Shown here piece after piece: positions 39,157 to 46,885 of a stretch of DNA of 64,000 nucleotides. Every line of letters starts with the position of its first letter. Position 1 is the first letter of the stretch. The notes under the pieces were generated by a model. That model had not been told where the DNA came from. It made no database searches and saw only the letters and a list, made by a program, of their open reading frames with translations. A program made the translations under genes and the position numbers. The DNA is from a virus. The stretch lies in the IMG/VR virus record IMGVR_UViG_3300032323_001868, positions 25,762-89,761 of that record; one strand, given 5' to 3'.

Positions 39157-40467
39157 ATGAAAATAAATAAGGCTTCCTGGGTTACGGAAGGCGACAATGT
39201 TCGTCTTTCAATGCCCTTTGGAAAAGTAGATACAGAGAAGAGAATTGTCTCTGGTTTTGCTTCACTTGACAATCTAGACAAGCAATATGACATTGTAACA
39301 ACTGAAGCATCTATGTCTGCTTTTGCAAAGTTCCGTGGTAATATTCGTGAAATGCATCAGCCATCAGCAGTAGGCAAGATGATTTCATTTAAAGAAGAAA
39401 AGTATTTTGATCCAGAATCAAAGAAGTTTTACAAGGGTGTTTATGTTTCTACATACATTTCTAAGGGTGCACAAGATGCGTGGGAAAAGGTTCTAGACGG
39501 AACATATACTGGTTTTTCAATCGGGGGTAGAATGAATAAGTGGGATGATGCTTATGATGAAAAGATGGATAAGCAGATTAGAATTATTAAGGATTACGAC
39601 CTAATTGAACTTTCACTAGTTGACAGCCCAGCAAATCAGTTTGCAAGCATTATGTCAGTAGAAAAGGTAGATGGTGTTGACATTATTAAGGTTGATGATA
39701 CTGTGCTTGAAAATGTTTTTTATGATAAGAGTTCTGGACTTGTTATTACATCGGAAGAAGAAACACATGTAAGCCCAGTCACTGGCGAAGAGATGACAAA
39801 CATTGGTTTTGTAGAAAAAGATGATTCAGAAAAAGCAAACATGATAAAGTTCTTAGTTGATAGTGCTAAAGGCATTAGTACAATTAAGATTACAAAGGAG
39901 GTAAATCCTATGACAGAAACAACAGAAGCAGCAGTTGATGCTGTAGTTGAAAGTGCAGAGGTTGCTCCAGAGGCACAGCCAGCAGAAGTTGAAAAGACTG
40001 ATGCAGTCGCTGAAGAAGCAGCAGTTGTTGAAGAGACAGAAGTTGCAAAGTCAGTTGATGGTGGTGCAGATTCCGCTGTAGCAGAAGCAGCAGTGGAAGA
40101 AGAGACTGTAAAGGAAGCATCAGACGTTGTTAACGAAGTTGCATCAGCAGTTAATGAGGAAGTTGCAAAGGCAGTTTCTGAAATTAAAGAGTCTCTTACT
40201 AATGCCTTTGGCGATCTTGCTGCAACAATTAAGTCTCTTAATGAGCAAGTAGCAGCAGTAACAAAGTCCGTTGATAGCGTAACAGGTGAGGTTAACAATA
40301 TCAAGGGTAACTTTAATGAGTTTGGCAAGCGAGTAGATGCCGTAGTTGCAGACACCGCTTTCCGCAAGTCTGGCGATCTAGGCGAGATCGTGCAGTTTGA
40401 GCCTGTAAAGGTTCAGAAATCCCTATGGGGCGGACGTTTCCTCACAAATTCCGACCTATTAAGTTAA
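39157..40467 (+). CDS. Prohead protease fused to scaffold
   Basis: 436 residues. Residues 1-180 are an XkdF-type prohead serine protease: GFASLDNLDKQYDIVTTEAS, the His in IREMHQPSAVGKM, and FSIGGRMNKW...DLIELSLVDSPANQ. Residues about 250-436 are Glu/Ala/Val-rich and helical, a scaffolding domain. The protease should process the scaffold during capsid maturation. A strong internal start at 39910 makes the scaffold alone as well. Confidence 0.87.
   Translation: MKINKASWVTEGDNVRLSMPFGKVDTEKRIVSGFASLDNLDKQYDIVTTEASMSAFAKFRGNIREMHQPSAVGKMISFKEEKYFDPESKKFYKGVYVSTYISKGAQDAWEKVLDGTYTGFSIGGRMNKWDDAYDEKMDKQIRIIKDYDLIELSLVDSPANQFASIMSVEKVDGVDIIKVDDTVLENVFYDKSSGLVITSEEETHVSPVTGEEMTNIGFVEKDDSEKANMIKFLVDSAKGISTIKITKEVNPMTETTEAAVDAVVESAEVAPEAQPAEVEKTDAVAEEAAVVEETEVAKSVDGGADSAVAEAAVEEETVKEASDVVNEVASAVNEEVAKAVSEIKESLTNAFGDLAATIKSLNEQVAAVTKSVDSVTGEVNNIKGNFNEFGKRVDAVVADTAFRKSGDLGEIVQFEPVKVQKSLWGGRFLTNSDLLS
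39910..40467 (+). CDS. Nested scaffold protein (internal in-frame start)
   Basis: AAAGGAGG (39894-39901) is 8 bases before ATG 39910, in frame with the protease gene. It would give a 185-residue scaffold (MTETTEAAVDAVVESAEVAP...). This is the same arrangement as lambda C/Nu3. The perfect ribosome-binding site within a coding region is hard to explain otherwise. Confidence 0.75.
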   Translation: MTETTEAAVDAVVESAEVAPEAQPAEVEKTDAVAEEAAVVEETEVAKSVDGGADSAVAEAAVEEETVKEASDVVNEVASAVNEEVAKAVSEIKESLTNAFGDLAATIKSLNEQVAAVTKSVDSVTGEVNNIKGNFNEFGKRVDAVVADTAFRKSGDLGEIVQFEPVKVQKSLWGGRFLTNSDLLS

Positions 40468-40495
40468 GATATAAAATCACTAGGAGGTGAACAAT

Positions 40496-41638
40496 ATGTC
40501 AGAACAAAATACAGATATCGTAAAGAACTATCCAGGTTCTCCAACTGAAAATCACGCTCACAATGGCGATGGTGCATTTGCATCAGGTGCTATTGGAGGT
40601 GCAACAGTTACAGGTCCAGATGGCAACCTTACACCCGCTGCTTCTCTCGGTAACATTGCTACAGCAGCATTTGGTACCTACGGAGCAAATTCTGTAAACC
40701 CAACTGGTACACCAGGTGGTATTTTAGCACCAGAGCAGGCTCGTCGCTTCATCGACTATGTGTGGGATGCAACAGTTCTCGCCAAGGATGGCCGTAGAGT
40801 TACTATGCGAGCAAACACAATGGAACTTGAGAAAGTTAACGTTGGTGAGCGTGTAATCCGTGCTGCTGCACAAGCACAGCCAGATTTCACAAACGCAGGT
40901 GCTACATTTACTAAGGTTGAACTTACTACAAAGAAGATTCGTCTTGATTGGGAAGTATCAACTGAAGCGCTTGAAGACAATATTGAAGGTGGAGCACTTG
41001 AAGATCATCTAGTTCGCTTGATGACCAATGCTTTTGCTAACGATATCGAAGATCTTGCAATCAATGGTGATGGTTCAACAGGACCATTCCTTTCGATCAT
41101 GGAAGGTTTCGTAAACAAGGTTACAGACGGTTCAGATGCTCACGAAGCAGCAGTAACTGTTTCTAACAACGAATGGACTCCAAACGTTATGCAGGACATC
41201 ATCTTGGCAATGCCACGTAAGTACCGTGCACTTAAGTCAAACCTTAAGTTCTACGCAGGTACAGACGCATTCCAGGGTATTGTTAAGAATAACGGTACAC
41301 TTGCTGATGCAATTGCAGAAGCAGTTCAGGGTCAGATTCCAGGAAGCACACAGGCTAACCGCCAGGCTTACCTCGATGGCGCAGGACAGACATTCGGCGA
41401 TGCTCGCACAACTCGTGTACTCGGCATCACAGTCCAGGAAGTTCCTTACTACCCAGCAGGTTATGTCGACTTGACATTCCCAGCAAACCGTGTATGGGGA
41501 TTCCAGCGTGATATCACAGTAAATCGTGAATATATCAACAAGAAGGACACCATTGAATACACCGTATTCGTTCGCTTTGGTCTTCAGTGGGAAGAGTTGG
41601 ATGCAGTTGCTTACGCAGATGCAGCCTCAGATTCCTAA
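40496..41638 (+). CDS. Major capsid protein (HK97 fold)
   Basis: 380 residues from ATG 40496, with TAGGAGGTG upstream. After a Gly-rich N-arm (PGSPTENHAHNGDGAFASGA) come RRFIDYVWDATVLAKDGRRV, KIRLDWEVSTEALEDNIEGG and FANDIEDLAINGDGS, the pattern of HK97-type capsid proteins. RVWGFQRDITVNREYINKKD is near the C-terminus. Codon choice (CTT, GGT, AAG) suggests high expression. Confidence 0.92.
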   Translation: MSEQNTDIVKNYPGSPTENHAHNGDGAFASGAIGGATVTGPDGNLTPAASLGNIATAAFGTYGANSVNPTGTPGGILAPEQARRFIDYVWDATVLAKDGRRVTMRANTMELEKVNVGERVIRAAAQAQPDFTNAGATFTKVELTTKKIRLDWEVSTEALEDNIEGGALEDHLVRLMTNAFANDIEDLAINGDGSTGPFLSIMEGFVNKVTDGSDAHEAAVTVSNNEWTPNVMQDIILAMPRKYRALKSNLKFYAGTDAFQGIVKNNGTLADAIAEAVQGQIPGSTQANRQAYLDGAGQTFGDARTTRVLGITVQEVPYYPAGYVDLTFPANRVWGFQRDITVNREYINKKDTIEYTVFVRFGLQWEELDAVAYADAASDS

Positions 41639-41658
41639 TTAATACCAAGCAATGATCT

Positions 41659-41686
41659 AGGGGGGCAGCGTAAAAACTGCCCCTCT
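41659..41686 (+). terminator. Hairpin after the capsid gene
   Basis: AGGGGGGCAG and CTGCCCCTCT pair over 10 bp (one wobble) with an 8-base A-rich loop; the T-run is weak. Likely a partial terminator that adjusts capsid versus downstream expression. Confidence 0.65.
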
Positions 41687-41706
41687 TAGTCATATAAGGA
41701 GAAAAT

Positions 41707-41922
41707 ATGTCTTATCCAGGAAGTACACCAGAAGAACATAACCACCGCAGCAGTGGATGCATTGTTGCAGGTGGAGTAACTGGAACAGTTATATCTGGAC
41801 CTAACGGAATCATATCTGAAAAAAATGCTTTAGGGTGTATACCTACAGCAAACTTTGGTGAGAACATAATTATGTCTGGAACACCTTCAGGCATTAGAAG
41901 ACCTCAGACCTTAAGAAGATAA
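41707..41922 (+). CDS. Small paralogue of the capsid N-terminal arm, 71 aa
   Basis: MSYPGSTPEEHNHRSSGCIV...GGVTGTVISGPNG...GTPSGIRRP aligns with the capsid N-arm (YPGSPTENHAHNGDGAFASG...GATVTGPDG...GTPGGI). It contains no capsid fold beyond this. It could be a decoration or cement protein using the same contacts. AAGGAG precedes the ATG. Confidence 0.65.
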   Translation: MSYPGSTPEEHNHRSSGCIVAGGVTGTVISGPNGIISEKNALGCIPTANFGENIIMSGTPSGIRRPQTLRR

Positions 41923-41925
41923 CTC

Positions 41926-41934
41926 TGGTATAAT
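41926..41934 (+). promoter_or_regulatory. Extended -10 promoter (TGG-TATAAT)
   Basis: TATAAT 41929-41934; AGGGAGAT precedes ATG 41959. Confidence 0.6.
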
Positions 41935-41958
41935 TACAGTTAGGCATAGGGAGATCAA

Positions 41959-42303
41959 ATGACAATAATGGAAGATTTAGCAACAAAGACTGTTATGGAA
42001 TTAAAGTCATACGCTAAAAAGAATAACATTGATCTATTTGGGGTAAAAACAAAGTTAGAAATACTAGAAGTAATTGCTAGTTTTCATCCAAATGACAAAG
42101 CACCGTCAGATTTAAAAGAAGAAGTTAAGCAGCCAGAAGAAAAGGTTGCTCTTTACTCTACTAGAAATATCCACTGGAATGGTTTGGGGTCTCTTGCAGT
42201 AGGATACAACATCGTCTCAAAGGAGGCATCGGAAAAGATGGTTACTCATAAGGCAGTACGCATAGCGTCTCCAGAAGAGGTAGCATCATACTACGGTAAA
42301 TAA
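41959..42303 (+). CDS. Head-associated protein with SAP/Rho-N-like domain
   Basis: 114 residues. TVMELKSYAKKNNIDLFGVK and TKLEILEVIASF resemble the helix-extended-helix of SAP or Rho-N domains, often nucleic-acid binding. The C-terminal half (GLGSLAVGYNIVSKEASEKM...SPEEVASYYGK) is a second short domain. It lies between capsid and connector genes, so a virion-associated role is probable. Confidence 0.65.
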   Translation: MTIMEDLATKTVMELKSYAKKNNIDLFGVKTKLEILEVIASFHPNDKAPSDLKEEVKQPEEKVALYSTRNIHWNGLGSLAVGYNIVSKEASEKMVTHKAVRIASPEEVASYYGK

Positions 42304-42305
42304 TT

Positions 42306-43304
42306 ATGCAGATTCTAAGACTCCCACCATACCCACTTTCTGTTACATATACAGTGCCAGATGCCAATAGAGAATATGTTTTAGTAATTGAAGACACTTT
42401 AGAACAATCAGAAGTTGTGGCATATATAACATCAAACTCTAGTTCAAAGATAACATACACGCTAGATGGAGATTTTATTAAATACGACAAGTCATATTCA
42501 TTAACTATCTATGAAGATTTAGAAGAAGAGGGTAATGTCTATGAAGATCGTGGAGACATCGTTGTTCAGGATAACCTAGAGATTGCTAGACCATATGTAA
42601 ATGCAAGAGAGTTAGCAGCAAGCCACGGACTAACCACTGCAACAGAGATTTCAAAGTATGAAGAGTATGAAAACTTAGCCAGAATACTTATTGACAGTAT
42701 TACTGGTGGATTTTATTACAAGAGAAAGTATGTTGAACCAGTTGGACAAGAAACTGACTATATGCCAGTTTGGGATAAGGTTGAAAAACTAGTAAAGGTT
42801 TATGAAAACTCTATTTTAGTTTATGATGTTAACTCTGCAGATGGCCCAGCACTAGGCGAATGGAACTATTTACTTACAAAAGATAAAAGTGCAATTGTCA
42901 AAGATCCAGTAACAGGAACAGACGGATACAATAGATCAGAGCGTAGACCAGCAAGAGTTCCACTAGCAGCATCTGACTCCCTATCTTTGTTTGATACAGA
43001 TGATAGCGGAAACGTAGCAACCATTACCCCTGGAGTTACATTTCCAGCAGGAACTGATTATATTTTCTTGGCAGAAGTTGGTTATAAGGTAGTTCCTTAC
43101 GATATTCAGGATGCAACTAAGATGCTTATTGAAGATATTAAATGTGGCAAACTTGACTACTACAAGAGATATGTAAAGAATTACAGCACAGACCAGTTTA
43201 AGATCGAATACGATAAGCAGATATCTGATGGTACTGGCAATCTTATTGTTGATAAAATTCTAGCGGGATACACTAATAAGATTACACGTATTGGAATTTT
43301 ATAA
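42306..43304 (+). CDS. Head-tail connector (adaptor) protein
   Basis: 332 residues. The N-terminal beta domain (MQILRLPPYPLSVTYTVPDA, YVLVIEDTL) is followed by a helical adaptor-like part (ELAASHGLTTATEISKYEEYENLARILIDS split by loops) and a C-terminal helix region (DIQDATKMLIEDIKCGKLDY). By position between capsid and stopper it is the gp6/gp15-type adaptor that binds the portal. Assignment mainly from synteny. It overlaps the next gene by 1 base. Confidence 0.68.
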   Translation: MQILRLPPYPLSVTYTVPDANREYVLVIEDTLEQSEVVAYITSNSSSKITYTLDGDFIKYDKSYSLTIYEDLEEEGNVYEDRGDIVVQDNLEIARPYVNARELAASHGLTTATEISKYEEYENLARILIDSITGGFYYKRKYVEPVGQETDYMPVWDKVEKLVKVYENSILVYDVNSADGPALGEWNYLLTKDKSAIVKDPVTGTDGYNRSERRPARVPLAASDSLSLFDTDDSGNVATITPGVTFPAGTDYIFLAEVGYKVVPYDIQDATKMLIEDIKCGKLDYYKRYVKNYSTDQFKIEYDKQISDGTGNLIVDKILAGYTNKITRIGIL

Positions 43305-43753
43305 TGAATACATGTGAAGTTACTGACTTCATGTATCCTATGAAGGCCGACATATATTACGCAACCATTAAACAAAACGAGTACGGTCAGCCAAAGAAAA
43401 CCTGGATATACGATAGAAGTATTGTTTGTAATGCAACTCCAGCAGGTGGTGCTAACAAAGAAGAAATTAAGCCTGAACTATTTTTACAGAATAATGGACA
43501 ACTAATTGGACGCACAAAGTCTGATCCACGTATATCTTCACAAGAATCAAACAGTGCAATGACAAACATTTTAGTTACAAATATACGAAATGCAAGTGAT
43601 GACATTATATACAGAGAAACTACTGGGCCAAGATCTGGTAGAGCAACAATATATGAGTTTGCTACGGTAGAACCATTTGTTGGACCATTTGGAGATATTC
43701 AATACTATAAAGTTCTTTGGCGTAGAGCAGAGAACCAGTCTGTAGGTGACTAA
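43304..43753 (+). CDS. Head-closure (stopper) protein
   Basis: 149 residues. YPMKADIYYATIKQNEYGQP and WIYDRSIVCNATPA then a beta barrel ending FATVEPFVGPFGDIQYYKVL. Length and beta composition fit gp16/gpFII-like head-completion proteins. It sits between adaptor and tail-completion genes and overlaps both by a base, consistent with a connector stack. Confidence 0.65.
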   Translation: MNTCEVTDFMYPMKADIYYATIKQNEYGQPKKTWIYDRSIVCNATPAGGANKEEIKPELFLQNNGQLIGRTKSDPRISSQESNSAMTNILVTNIRNASDDIIYRETTGPRSGRATIYEFATVEPFVGPFGDIQYYKVLWRRAENQSVGD

Positions 43754-44427
43754 TGAGAGTAGTAACTAACACTAAAAGTTTTCAAAAAGAGATGAACAAC
43801 ATAGTCCAGTACTCGATGGGATTTCTTGATGGAATAGAAAAAGGTAAAACAGAATTTTTAAGATTGCTAGGTCAGGCAGCAATAACATCTTTAGGTCAAT
43901 ATGTAGATGCACAAGCAAGATCTAATCCTGCAGCATTACATCACATATATGAGTGGAATAAAACAGGTAGTCCAGGTGCAAGGCTTTTTGATTTAGACTA
44001 CACAGTTAGCAATTTAGGTTTATCACTTAGAGGAACATTTACACAGTCCAAAACTATTAAAGAAGGATCTAGCGTTCCATTTTATGACAAGGCAAAGATT
44101 ATGGAAAATGGCATACCTGTTACTATTAGGCCAAAGAAAAGAGTTCTTGCCTTTACTATTGACAATGAAGAAATATTTACATCAAATGATGTAACTGTTG
44201 ATAACCCTGGAGGAATTGAGGTTCAGGGATCTTTTGAAAAAACAATAGATGAGTTTATGTTGTATTACTTTAAGCAGTCGTTTTTGAGGGCATCTGGAAT
44301 ATATGATTATATTCAAAAGCCCACAGTATTTAAAAGAGATATTAAGCAGGGAGCAAAACTTGGAAGAAACAAGGGTATTCAAACTGGCTTTAGGTGGATA
44401 GCAAATGTAAAGATTGGTGTAGAATAA
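43753..44427 (+). CDS. Tail-completion / HK97 gp10-like protein
   Basis: 224 residues. A helical N-terminus (KSFQKEMNNIVQYSMGFLDG) is followed by a beta-rich centre (FDLDYTVSNLGLSLRGTFTQ, PVTIRPKKRVLAFTI). The combination resembles HK97 gp10-type neck/minor-capsid proteins found at this position. Assignment rests on order and fold impression. Confidence 0.58.
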   Translation: MRVVTNTKSFQKEMNNIVQYSMGFLDGIEKGKTEFLRLLGQAAITSLGQYVDAQARSNPAALHHIYEWNKTGSPGARLFDLDYTVSNLGLSLRGTFTQSKTIKEGSSVPFYDKAKIMENGIPVTIRPKKRVLAFTIDNEEIFTSNDVTVDNPGGIEVQGSFEKTIDEFMLYYFKQSFLRASGIYDYIQKPTVFKRDIKQGAKLGRNKGIQTGFRWIANVKIGVE

Positions 44428-44431
44428 GCAT

Positions 44432-45004
44432 ATGGATAGAGAACTTTTAGGACAAGAAACATATTACCCAGCATTTGCGCTTAATGGATATCTTGAAGAA
44501 CAACTTAGGCTTTTCGAAATTGTAGCAACTTATCAACAGGGAACCCCCTTTATTCCAGTTTCTTCAACCAGCATAGATGATCTATATGGAGAACTCGTAT
44601 TACAAGATCCAGACGGGTCTTTGCCAGTTTTGATACTATACGATACATTATCAAGATTTAGGCCAGGACCTTTTTATAGGCACAAAAGAGAGCAGATACT
44701 CTATACAGTTCACGGACCACTGGAAAAGGTTTTGGCAACTATCCGCATAATTAATGCTGCCCTTGATAGAGAGGACTCATCGGCACAGGATATAAATATT
44801 TGGTCTTCTGCTAACCAAGAATCTGTGTCTGAAATATCTCAGGGCATATTTTTTCATAACACAAAGACCTTTCAGATAGACGAGTCTAGAGACCTTTTAG
44901 AACTCCAGTCAGCGCAAGGCTCCATGAGAATGATCTACAGAAATAAGATTATTGTCCAATATGACTACCATTCCAATGACCCAGTAGACGCATTATACAC
45001 TTAA
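44432..45004 (+). CDS. Tail terminator protein
   Basis: 190 residues. It lies directly before the tail tube gene, the usual slot of the tail terminator (gpU-like). Strand-helix pattern: LPVLILYDTLSRFRPGPFYR, EQILYTVHGPLEKVLATIRI, NKIIVQYDYHSNDP. It would cap the tail tube at its head end. Assignment by synteny. Confidence 0.62.
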   Translation: MDRELLGQETYYPAFALNGYLEEQLRLFEIVATYQQGTPFIPVSSTSIDDLYGELVLQDPDGSLPVLILYDTLSRFRPGPFYRHKREQILYTVHGPLEKVLATIRIINAALDREDSSAQDINIWSSANQESVSEISQGIFFHNTKTFQIDESRDLLELQSAQGSMRMIYRNKIIVQYDYHSNDPVDALYT

Positions 45005-45009
45005 AATGC

Positions 45010-45018
45010 TGTTATACT
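45010..45018 (+). promoter_or_regulatory. Extended -10 promoter (TGT-TATACT)
   Basis: TATACT 45013-45018; GAGGTG precedes tail-tube ATG 45082, giving a leader of about 55 bases. Confidence 0.6.
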
Positions 45019-45081
45019 TAGGATGAGGAAACACAACGCCAAACAACTTAATAACCCTATTTAGGAAAAAGAGGTGAAAAT

Positions 45082-45720
45082 ATGGCTAACTATAGCCGTG
45101 GTACATCAACCAACATCATCGTTGGTGCAGCAGCACTTTTTGTTGCAGATACAACTCTTGATGCAGCAAGCCTTACAGCGTTTGAAACAACTAAGTCTTT
45201 TAAGGATACCCTTACAAACGATGCAGATTACACAAACGTAGGCTACACAATGAACGGCCTTGAATTGCAGTTCCAACCAGATTTCGGTGAAGTCCAGGTA
45301 GACCAAATTCTTGACGTTGCAAAACTTTACAAGCAGGGTATGCAGGTTAATCTTGCAACTGCTTTCGCCGAGGCAACACTAGAAAACCTTCTTCTTGCAC
45401 TTGCATACAGCGATTCAAAACTTACAGGCAACAAGGCTACTTCAGGTGGTCGTGTACTTGATCTCTCAGCAGGAGACATCGGAGAATGTCCAGTTGAAAG
45501 AGGAATCGTTGCAATTGGTCCAGGAACAGGTGACTGCGTTGATTCAGCAACAGTAGAGCGTGTATACACAGCATACCGTGCACTTTCAATTGAAAATGTT
45601 ACAGTATCTGCAAAGCGTGATGAGGCTTCAATGTTTGAAGTTTCATTCCGTCTTCTTCCAGAGGACGTTTCAGGTTCATACGGTAAGATCGTAGATCGTA
45701 CCTTCACACCTGCTTCATAA
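45082..45720 (+). CDS. Major tail tube protein
   Basis: 212 residues. GAAALFVADTTLDAASLTAF, then NVGYTMNGLELQFQPDFGEV and VDQILDVAKLYKQGMQVNLA, the compact beta-barrel-plus-helix pattern of siphophage tail tube proteins, and FEVSFRLLPE near the C-terminus. It has its own promoter and is closed by a strong terminator, fitting a highly expressed virion protein. Confidence 0.85.
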   Translation: MANYSRGTSTNIIVGAAALFVADTTLDAASLTAFETTKSFKDTLTNDADYTNVGYTMNGLELQFQPDFGEVQVDQILDVAKLYKQGMQVNLATAFAEATLENLLLALAYSDSKLTGNKATSGGRVLDLSAGDIGECPVERGIVAIGPGTGDCVDSATVERVYTAYRALSIENVTVSAKRDEASMFEVSFRLLPEDVSGSYGKIVDRTFTPAS

Positions 45721-45740
45721 TTTAATAAATTATACGACAG

Positions 45741-45762
45741 GCCCATCTCTTCGGAGGTGGGC
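45741..45762 (+). terminator. Intrinsic terminator with TTCG loop
   Basis: GCCCATCTC-TTCG-GAGGTGGGC: a 9-bp stem (one wobble) with the extra-stable UUCG tetraloop, followed by TTTGTTGTTTT. Confidence 0.92.
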
Positions 45763-45774
45763 TTTGTTGTTTTA

Positions 45775-45783
45775 TGATAGAAT
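45775..45783 (+). promoter_or_regulatory. Extended -10 promoter (TGA-TAGAAT)
   Basis: TAGAAT 45778-45783, nine bases before ATG 45793; near-leaderless. Confidence 0.55.
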
Positions 45784-45792
45784 AGATTATCT

Positions 45793-46482
45793 ATGGCAAC
45801 TACTGTATATGATAGCGAATTTGTTAAATTATTTAATAACAAATCTATTGAGATTACTCCACTTAAGATTAAATATCTTCGTGAGTTTATGGTAGCCTTT
45901 GAAGATATTAAAAATGCAAAAAATGATGATGAGTCAATTGGAGTACTTGTTGAATGTACAAGGGTATGTATGAAACAGTATTGTCCAGAAATATCTTCCA
46001 CTGTTGAAGATGTAGAAGATAATCTAGATCTACCCACAATTTATAAAGTGCTAGAGGTTGCAGCAGGCATAAAAATAAATAAATCTTCTGAAGAACCAGT
46101 AAAGAAACAGGCAGAAAAAGGCAATACTTGGAATGACTTAGACCTGGCTAAACTTGAGTCAGAAGTATTTTTGCTGGGTATTTGGAAAGATTATCAAGAA
46201 CTAGAACTATCTCTATCTATGCCAGAACTTATGGCAACTTTAGAAATAAGTAGAGAATTAGATTATTCTGAAAAGAAGTTTCTTGCTGCTATTCAAGGAG
46301 TAGATTTAGATAAAGAAACTGGAAAATCCAGGGGACAGCAAGAGTGGGAAGACATGAAGGCTAGAGTATTTAGTGGTGGTCAGACTAGCGATTCTAACGA
46401 TGTTTTATCCCTACAAGGACCAAAGGCTAAGCAACTAGGGTTTGGTATTGGGATGGGCTTGGATTACGAAAACCTCACATAA
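45793..46482 (+). CDS. Tail assembly chaperone, long form
   Basis: 229 residues. Residues 1-95 (ITPLKIKYLREFMVAFEDIK...LDLPTIYKVLEVAAGIKI) are a helical chaperone domain shared with the 46531 gene. Residues 105-229 form a second domain (NDLDLAKLESEVFLLGIWKD, QQEWEDMKARVFSGG). This equals the gpGT-type product that other phages make by frameshifting, here a separate gene. It delivers tube protein to the tape measure. Confidence 0.78.
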   Translation: MATTVYDSEFVKLFNNKSIEITPLKIKYLREFMVAFEDIKNAKNDDESIGVLVECTRVCMKQYCPEISSTVEDVEDNLDLPTIYKVLEVAAGIKINKSSEEPVKKQAEKGNTWNDLDLAKLESEVFLLGIWKDYQELELSLSMPELMATLEISRELDYSEKKFLAAIQGVDLDKETGKSRGQQEWEDMKARVFSGGQTSDSNDVLSLQGPKAKQLGFGIGMGLDYENLT

Positions 46483-46496
46483 AAATAGGCTTATTG

Positions 46497-46505
46497 TGCT
46501 ATAAT
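46497..46505 (+). promoter_or_regulatory. Extended -10 promoter (TGC-TATAAT)
   Basis: TATAAT 46500-46505; AGGAGG precedes ATG 46531. Confidence 0.6.
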
Positions 46506-46530
46506 TAACTAAGTCTATATAGGAGGACTA

Positions 46531-46863
46531 ATGGCAACAACAGTACATGAGGGTAGAGAACTCACTCTTATGGATGGATCAAAGATTAGCGTTAGACCGC
46601 TAAAGATTTCTTTGCTTCGCCCATTTATGAGCGAGTTTGAAAAAATAGCAGAGGTGGCAGATAATAACGAGAAGTCTATGGCTCTTCTTATGAAATGCGT
46701 ACAAATTGCTATGAAGCAGTATAATCCAGAGTTAGCATCAGATAAGGATAAACTCGAAGACATTCTTGATCTTCCAACAGTTTATGAAATTATTGAAGCA
46801 GCATCAGGAGTTAAACTACAAGACGCAAATGCTTTGTTAAATACAGTACTTGCAAACAACTAA
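46531..46863 (+). CDS. Tail assembly chaperone, short form
   Basis: 110 residues. VRPLKISLLRPFMSEFEKIA...CVQIAMKQYNPELAS...ILDLPTVYEIIEAASGVKL aligns with the N-terminal domain of the preceding protein and stops where its second domain begins. It is therefore the gpG-like short chaperone. The separate promoter and AGGAGG site set the ratio of the two forms. The tape measure follows. Confidence 0.78.
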   Translation: MATTVHEGRELTLMDGSKISVRPLKISLLRPFMSEFEKIAEVADNNEKSMALLMKCVQIAMKQYNPELASDKDKLEDILDLPTVYEIIEAASGVKLQDANALLNTVLANN

Positions 46864-46885
46864 ACAGTAGAAGAGGTGCTAGTCG

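Noticed and set aside
39720-40367. Long - strand frame (215 codons) opposite the protease/scaffold gene
   Set aside because: Ser/Thr/Ala-rich translation is the mirror of the Glu/Ala/Val scaffold codons; no ribosome-binding site or promoter, and the + strand gene is certain.
45327-46037. Long - strand frame (236 codons) across the tail tube and chaperone genes
   Set aside because: It spans a + strand terminator and two well-supported genes; its sequence shows no domain.
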